From contig NZ_CP012159.1 in NCBI RefSeq assembly GCF_001189295.1, positions 4,666,525-4,730,524 of the forward strand: a stretch of 64,000 bases of DNA. Reading direction: 5' to 3'. Both the position numbers and the translations under genes were made by a program. The DNA comes from Chondromyces crocatus. GTDB taxonomy: Bacteria; Myxococcota_A; Polyangia; Polyangiales; Polyangiaceae. The notes under the pieces are model-generated. The model saw nothing but the letters and a program-made list of their open reading frames with translations. It was not told the DNA's origin and did not search any database. Positions 60,073 through 64,000 of the stretch are shown piece after piece (positions within the stretch are counted from its first letter, which is position 1; each line of letters opens with the position of its first letter).

Positions 60073-60633
60073 ATGGTGGGATTCCTGATCGGTACGGCCT
60101 GTCTGGTGGGCCTGTTCTCGATGCTGAGACGCGGTGGCTGGGAAGGACGTTGCGGAGGCAGAGGCTGGGGAGGGGACTGGCAGGGGCGCTTCGGCGGTCC
60201 CTGGGATGGTGAAGGGGGCCCGCCCTGGTCGCGGGGTGGAGGGGGTGGTTTCCAGGGAAGGCGCCGGCGGATGCTCGGCTTCCTGTTCGAGCGCCTCGAC
60301 ACCACCGCCGGCCAGGAGAAGGTGATCACGGCTGCGCTGGACGATCTGCGCAGCACCGCCGAGGCGCATCGCGGCGAGCTGCGCCGCACGCGCGCAGACG
60401 TGGCGGCAGCGACTCGCAGCCCCAGCTTCGACGAGACCCGCCTCGGAGAGCTGTTCGCGCGACACGACGACGCCTTGACGACGATGCGCAAGGAGCTGGT
60501 CGGCGCGCTCGCGAAGATCCACGCCGTCCTCGACGACCGGCAGCGCGAGCGGCTGGCCGATCTCCTGGAGAGTGGCTCCTTCTTCGGCGGGATGAGGCAC
60601 GGCCGCGGACGCCACGGCAGGGCGTGGGCGTGA
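60073..60633 (+). CDS. Spy/CpxP-like periplasmic protein
   Basis: The 186-residue protein begins MVGFLIGTACLVGLFSMLRR, a single N-terminal helix, followed by a Gly/Arg/Trp-rich stretch. The C-terminal half is helical with paired motifs (LDTTAGQEKVITAALDDL and LDDRQRERLADLLESG) that resemble the LTxxQ repeats of Spy/CpxP and heavy-metal-sensor proteins. It probably reports envelope state to the two-component system encoded next. GGAGGG lies nine bases before the ATG. Confidence 0.7.
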   Translation: MVGFLIGTACLVGLFSMLRRGGWEGRCGGRGWGGDWQGRFGGPWDGEGGPPWSRGGGGGFQGRRRRMLGFLFERLDTTAGQEKVITAALDDLRSTAEAHRGELRRTRADVAAATRSPSFDETRLGELFARHDDALTTMRKELVGALAKIHAVLDDRQRERLADLLESGSFFGGMRHGRGRHGRAWA

Positions 60634-60667
60634 CGACGGCACACGGACGAGACGAGAGGAGACGACC

Positions 60668-60877
60668 ATGCATCGCAAGCTGATCATCACGTTGCTCGCC
60701 TTCGGGGCCATCGGTGGGTTCGCCTCTGGCTTTGCCTCGCTGGGGTGCCGAGCCCACGCGCGGCGTGCCGCGTTCGAGCGCCACGTCGCCTCGGTCTGCG
60801 TCGACGCTGCTCGCAAGGCCGAAGTCGAGCGCACGCCGGTGATGTGGGCGGTGCCGGCGCAAGCCCTGGACAGGTGA
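60668..60877 (+). CDS. Small exported or membrane peptide
   Basis: A 69-residue protein, MHRKLIITLLAFGAIGGFASGFASLGC then a short hydrophilic tail with a further Cys. It looks like a signal-anchored or lipoprotein-like peptide. GAGAGGAGACGACC precedes the ATG. It lies between the Spy/CpxP-like gene and the response regulator on the same strand, so it may be part of the same sensory unit. Confidence 0.6.
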   Translation: MHRKLIITLLAFGAIGGFASGFASLGCRAHARRAAFERHVASVCVDAARKAEVERTPVMWAVPAQALDR

Positions 60878-60901
60878 TGGTACCCTCCTGACCACCACGC
60901 C

Positions 60902-61588
60902 ATGGCGCAACGCGTACTGCTCATCGACGACGACGTCCGGCTGCACGAGCTGCTCGCGAGTTACCTCGAGCAGAACGGCTTCTCGATCACGGGGGCTCAC
61001 GACGGGCCCCGCGGCCTGGCCGCCCTCGCCACGGGGACGTTCGACGCCATCGTTCTCGACGTGATGATGCCAGGGATGGATGGCGTGGAGGTCGTCCGGC
61101 GCATCCGCGCGAAGAGCTCCATCCCCATCCTGATGCTCACCGCGCGCGGCGAGGAGGCCGATCGCGTGGTCGGTCTCGAGATGGGCGCCGACGATTACAT
61201 CGCCAAGCCCTTCAGTCCTCGGGAGCTGGTTGCGCGCCTGCGGGCGGTCCTGCGGCGCGGTCGCAGCGAGACCTCGGGCGAGCGCTTCGTCCTGGGAGAC
61301 ATCGTGATCGACGTGCCCGGTCGGGTGGTGAGCGTGGGAGGCCGGCCCGTGGATCTGACGGGCATCGAGTTCGACATCCTGGTCGCGCTGGGGCGCCGTG
61401 CCGGCCGCGTGGTTCCTCGGGATGCACTCCTCGAAGCGGCGGGACGCGCGGACGTCCACGTCGGTGAGCGGACGGTCGACGTCCATATCTCGCACCTGCG
61501 CCAGAAACTCGGAGACGACCCGCGCGCGCCGAAGCTGATCAAGACGGTGCGCGGCGTGGGGTACGTGCTGACGAAGGACGGAGCGTGA
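60902..61588 (+). CDS. OmpR/CpxR-type response regulator
   Basis: The 228-residue protein has a receiver domain (VLLIDDD, phosphorylatable Asp53 in AIVLDVMMPGMDG, the Lys in DDYIAKPFSPREL) and an OmpR-type winged helix (VDLTGIEFDILVALGRRAGRVVPRDALLEAAG, VDVHISHLRQKLGDDPRAPKLIKTVRGVGYVL). It is directly followed by a histidine kinase whose GTG start overlaps the stop as GTGA. Together with the Spy/CpxP-like gene the set looks like a Cpx-style envelope response system. Confidence 0.94.
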   Translation: MAQRVLLIDDDVRLHELLASYLEQNGFSITGAHDGPRGLAALATGTFDAIVLDVMMPGMDGVEVVRRIRAKSSIPILMLTARGEEADRVVGLEMGADDYIAKPFSPRELVARLRAVLRRGRSETSGERFVLGDIVIDVPGRVVSVGGRPVDLTGIEFDILVALGRRAGRVVPRDALLEAAGRADVHVGERTVDVHISHLRQKLGDDPRAPKLIKTVRGVGYVLTKDGA

Positions 61589-63015
61589 CGCGCTGCAGGC
61601 ACCACACACCACGGGAAGGGCGCGTCTCGCGCTACTTGAAGGCGCGTCTCCAGCGCCGCCTGTTCGTGACGTTCGGCATCACCATCATGGCGACGGTCGC
61701 CATGGTGGCCGCGGCGATGAGCCTGCTGGATGGAGGATGGGGAGCGAGCTTCCGCCTGGAGGTGAGACGGGTCGAGGCCTTGATCGACCGCCAGTTCGCC
61801 CAGGTCTGGGGCACGCCCGCCGCGCGTGACGGCCTGGCCCGCGCCGTGGCTGAGGAACTGGACGCGAGCGTGATGCTCCTGGACGATCGAGAGCAAACCC
61901 TCGTGTCACACGGGCCGGCTTGTGGAACACGTACCTACCGTGTCCCGGTACAAAGCGATGGCACTGCGCTGGGATCGGTGGTGGTGTGCTTCCACCGTTT
62001 CCGGCACGGAGGTCCGTTCCGTGTCGCCCTGGTGCTCGGCGTGATCGCGTCGGTCCTGTGGGCCGCCTCCGGTTTGATCTCGCGGCGCCTTGCACGTCCG
62101 CTTCTGGAGCTGTCGCGGGTGGCGCGCGAGATCGGTGAGGGCAACCTGCAGAGCCGCGTCCGGCTCGACCGGCGCGCTGCTGGTGAGGTCGGTGTCGTGG
62201 GCGAGACGCTCAACGACATGGCGGCTCGCATCGAGAAGCAGCTTGCGGATCAGCGGGAGCTGCTCGCCGCCGTCTCGCACGAGCTGCGCACGCCCCTGTC
62301 ACGCATCCGCCTGTTGACCGAGATGGCGCGAGATCGTGGAAGGGGAGGGGAGGAGAGTGAGGGCGTGGAGATCGAGGGCGTGGAGATCGAGGGCGAAACG
62401 AGACCCCTCCGCGTCCCCTCCTCGAAGCTCCTCGACGATCTCGATCGTGAGGTGATGGAAATCGATGCGCTCGTCGGCGATCTGCTCGCAAGTTCCAGGA
62501 TCGACTTCAACGCACTCACTGTGACCCGCGTCGCGCCTGCGGATGCTGCGCTTCGCGCGCTGGAGCGAGCGGGGCTCGATCCCAGCCTGCTCGAAGTGGA
62601 AGAGGACACGCCTCCCGCCATGGAGGTCGACGCGACATTGCTGGGGCGCGCCCTGGCCAACCTGATCGAGAACGCGCGTGCACATGGTGGCGGCGTCGAG
62701 CGGCTCCGGGTGCACGCGCGAGGCGAGACGATCTCGTTCGACGTGGAGGACGGTGGTCTGGGTTTCTCCCCTGGCGAAGAAGCGCGGGTGTTCGAGCCGT
62801 TCTATCGGGGAGGCAGCGCATCGGCCAGCGAACCGCGTGGTGCTCTGGGCCTGGGCCTGGGTCTCGCCCTCTGCAAGCGGATCGCCGTAGCGCATGGTGG
62901 CCGGGCTTTTGCGGAGAACCGGGCCGAGGGCGGCGCGCGGGTCGGCGTCGAGATTCGTGTCCGCCCCCCATCCTCCGGCGGGGCACCGCGTGAGCGCCGC
63001 TCCTCCCACGCCTGA
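61585..63015 (+). CDS. Membrane histidine kinase, HAMP type
   Basis: The 476-residue product has one N-terminal helix (FVTFGITIMATVAMVAAAMSLL), a periplasmic domain of about 100 residues, a second helix (VALVLGVIASVLWAASGLI), HAMP (RRLARPLLELSRVAREIGEGNLQSRV), the H-box (AAVSHELRTPLSRIRLLTEMARD), an N-box (NLIENARAHGG) and G-boxes (DVEDGGLGFSPGEE, GALGLGLGLALCKRIAVAHGG). Between the two DHp helices there is an insert with a tandem repeat (EGVEIEGVEIEG). It pairs with the regulator upstream. Confidence 0.94.
   Translation: MTRCRHHTPREGRVSRYLKARLQRRLFVTFGITIMATVAMVAAAMSLLDGGWGASFRLEVRRVEALIDRQFAQVWGTPAARDGLARAVAEELDASVMLLDDREQTLVSHGPACGTRTYRVPVQSDGTALGSVVVCFHRFRHGGPFRVALVLGVIASVLWAASGLISRRLARPLLELSRVAREIGEGNLQSRVRLDRRAAGEVGVVGETLNDMAARIEKQLADQRELLAAVSHELRTPLSRIRLLTEMARDRGRGGEESEGVEIEGVEIEGETRPLRVPSSKLLDDLDREVMEIDALVGDLLASSRIDFNALTVTRVAPADAALRALERAGLDPSLLEVEEDTPPAMEVDATLLGRALANLIENARAHGGGVERLRVHARGETISFDVEDGGLGFSPGEEARVFEPFYRGGSASASEPRGALGLGLGLALCKRIAVAHGGRAFAENRAEGGARVGVEIRVRPPSSGGAPRERRSSHA
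62359..62395 (+). repeat. 15-base tandem repeat in the DHp hairpin
   Basis: Two and a half copies of GAGGGCGTGGAGATC encode EGVEI units in the loop between the two helices of the histidine-kinase dimerisation domain. Confidence 0.8.
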
Positions 63016-63043
63016 GCCGAGGGCGACCCCTCTCGATGCACGC

Positions 63044-64000
63044 TCAGAGTTCGATCTTCGCGCCGACCTGCACCCAGATCGGCGCGCCGGGCCGCGCTCC
63101 GAACGGCCGCCGTGACGCCAGGTAGGCGCTGTTCAGCAGGTTCCGGCCCGTCGTGTACACGCTCAACCAGTCGAGCACCTTCACGCTCGCGCTGGCATCG
63201 AGCAGGAAGTAGGCATCCGTCGCCTCTCCCGGTCCTGGATCTCCTCGGCCGGCGATCTCCCGCATCTGGCTCACGTAGGTCCCTCCCACGTTCACGCCGA
63301 ACCGACGTGTCTCCAGCCCGATCGATGCGTAGAGCTGGTGCGTGGGCACGTAGGGGACAGTGTCACCGGCGAACACCGTCCCGAAGATCGGATCCGCCGA
63401 GCTGAAGTCACTCGCGAATTCCGCCTGCGTGAACGTGTACGCCAGCCTGCCAGGGAGCGCGATCCCCTCGGTGAGCTGGTACTCGCTCTCCACGTACCCT
63501 TCGAGACCGTACACGCGCGCGCGCCCGCCGTCGTACTGCTGGTCGATGTTCTCGTTGAGGCATCCCGTGGAGTACGTGCACACGTTCGAGAGGTTCGAGT
63601 AGTCGTTGTAGAACCCGACCAGCTCGGCCCGGAAGCGGCGTGGTGACCACCGCAAGCCGGCCTCGTAGTTCACGCTCTTCTCGGGCCTGACGAAGTCGTT
63701 CTGGCCCGGTGGGACTGGCGAGAACCCCTGATGAAGGCCGACGAACGCGCCGAGATCCAGCGGCAGTGCGACGAAGAGGCCAGCCCCGGGGAGCGCCACC
63801 TGCTGCAGCGCGAGAGTCCGCACATCACTCTGGTTGTCGTTGAACTCGCCGCGGATCGACTCGATCCGTGCACCCGCCGTCAGCGTCACTGGCCCCCAGG
63901 TCGCCGCGTCGACGGCGTACATGGAGAGCGCCAGCGTCGATGCCTCGTTGTTGGCCTCGTACACGGTCGGAGACCCGTCGTGCTCGAGCCGGGTCCCCTC
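63044..64000 (-). CDS. TonB-dependent receptor, 5' part beyond the right edge
   Basis: The minus-strand frame is open to the right edge, giving 318 C-terminal residues that begin EGTRLEHDGSPTVYEANNEA. It shows the strand-turn pattern of the TonB receptor barrel (LGAFVGLHQGFSPVPPGQN, NYEAGLRWSPRRFRAELVGFYNDYSNLSNVC, VPTHQLYASIGLETRRFGVNVGGTYVSQMREI, and the ending VLDWLSVYTTGRNLLNSAYLASRRPFGARPGAPIWVQVGAKIEL). Such receptors import iron complexes or other nutrients. The plug and signal peptide lie outside. It is convergent with the histidine kinase gene (28 bases). Confidence 0.9.
   Translation of the reverse strand, partial: EGTRLEHDGSPTVYEANNEASTLALSMYAVDAATWGPVTLTAGARIESIRGEFNDNQSDVRTLALQQVALPGAGLFVALPLDLGAFVGLHQGFSPVPPGQNDFVRPEKSVNYEAGLRWSPRRFRAELVGFYNDYSNLSNVCTYSTGCLNENIDQQYDGGRARVYGLEGYVESEYQLTEGIALPGRLAYTFTQAEFASDFSSADPIFGTVFAGDTVPYVPTHQLYASIGLETRRFGVNVGGTYVSQMREIAGRGDPGPGEATDAYFLLDASASVKVLDWLSVYTTGRNLLNSAYLASRRPFGARPGAPIWVQVGAKIEL

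Overview
The window is about 64 kb of very GC-rich DNA (roughly two thirds G+C by eye) with strong third-position G/C bias and dense genes. It looks like a chromosomal segment of a large-genome myxobacterium, most likely Polyangiales (the Sorangium/Polyangium/Chondromyces side). This is an inference from several traits seen together: many lipoproteins, a Ser/Thr kinase with an N-terminal zinc-ribbon-like motif, a PP2C/FHA pair, Cys-rich 'DPHHCGACG'-type surface proteins, FG-GAP and YWTD-type propellers, a PilY1/minor-pilin cluster, and GTG starts in GTGA stop/start overlaps. I see no tRNA, rRNA, CRISPR array, insertion sequence, integrase or prophage; the segment reads as core and lineage-specific chromosome.

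Layout. 1-8.4 kb: two proteins of unknown function (one cut by the left edge), a Uma2-type nuclease fold protein, a TPR protein, a GT-C-like membrane protein, a macro-domain protein, a small CC-motif protein, YccF and a YWTD-propeller lipoprotein. 8.4-14.7 kb, mostly minus strand: a surface/export block with a membrane-anchored helical protein, an M1-type metallopeptidase lipoprotein, a Hint (hedgehog/intein-like) protein and an FG-GAP lipoprotein. 14.8-16.3 kb: an alpha/beta hydrolase and a small exported protein. 16.3-19.3 kb: glycine-cleavage genes gcvT-gcvH-gcvPA without gcvPB. 19.4-26.8 kb: a tightly overlapped minor-pilin operon (fimT/pilV/pilW/pilX/pilY1 plus a lipoprotein). 26.9-33 kb: a lipoprotein, a membrane-anchored parvulin, a MaoC hydratase, and a Ser/Thr kinase overlapping a beta-barrel gene. 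33.6-36.4 kb: scpA-scpB, condensin partners of SMC, with a very long disordered ScpB N-terminus. 36.5-42.3 kb: a MerR/excisionase-type HTH protein with a degenerate receiver, a lamin-tail lipoprotein, a small HTH protein, a Cys-rich lipoprotein, TldE/PmbA and a membrane protein.

42.4-46 kb: larB-larC for the nickel-pincer cofactor, LarC carrying a large His-rich extension, then a thioredoxin-rhodanese fusion divergent from thiol peroxidase tpx. 46-48.6 kb: two DppC/DppB-type permeases, the DppB-like one with an oversized external loop. 48.7-52.1 kb: PP2C phosphatase overlapping an FHA/zinc-ribbon protein. 52.3-55 kb: a beta-barrel protein, an acidic poly-Asp protein and a TPR lipoprotein. 55-58.2 kb: threonine aldolase, GMC oxidoreductase and its small partner. 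58.3-63 kb: a Pro/Ala-rich protein, then a Cpx-like cassette (Spy/CpxP-like protein, short exported peptide, OmpR-type regulator, histidine kinase). The right edge cuts a TonB-dependent receptor.

The observations I rate most worth following are the His-rich LarC, the secreted Hint protein, the DppB-like permease with its HEAT-like external loop, the repeat-extended DHp hairpin of the histidine kinase, and regulatory symmetry at 11062-11079 and 53122-53171. Function calls rest on motif recognition by eye, without database searches.
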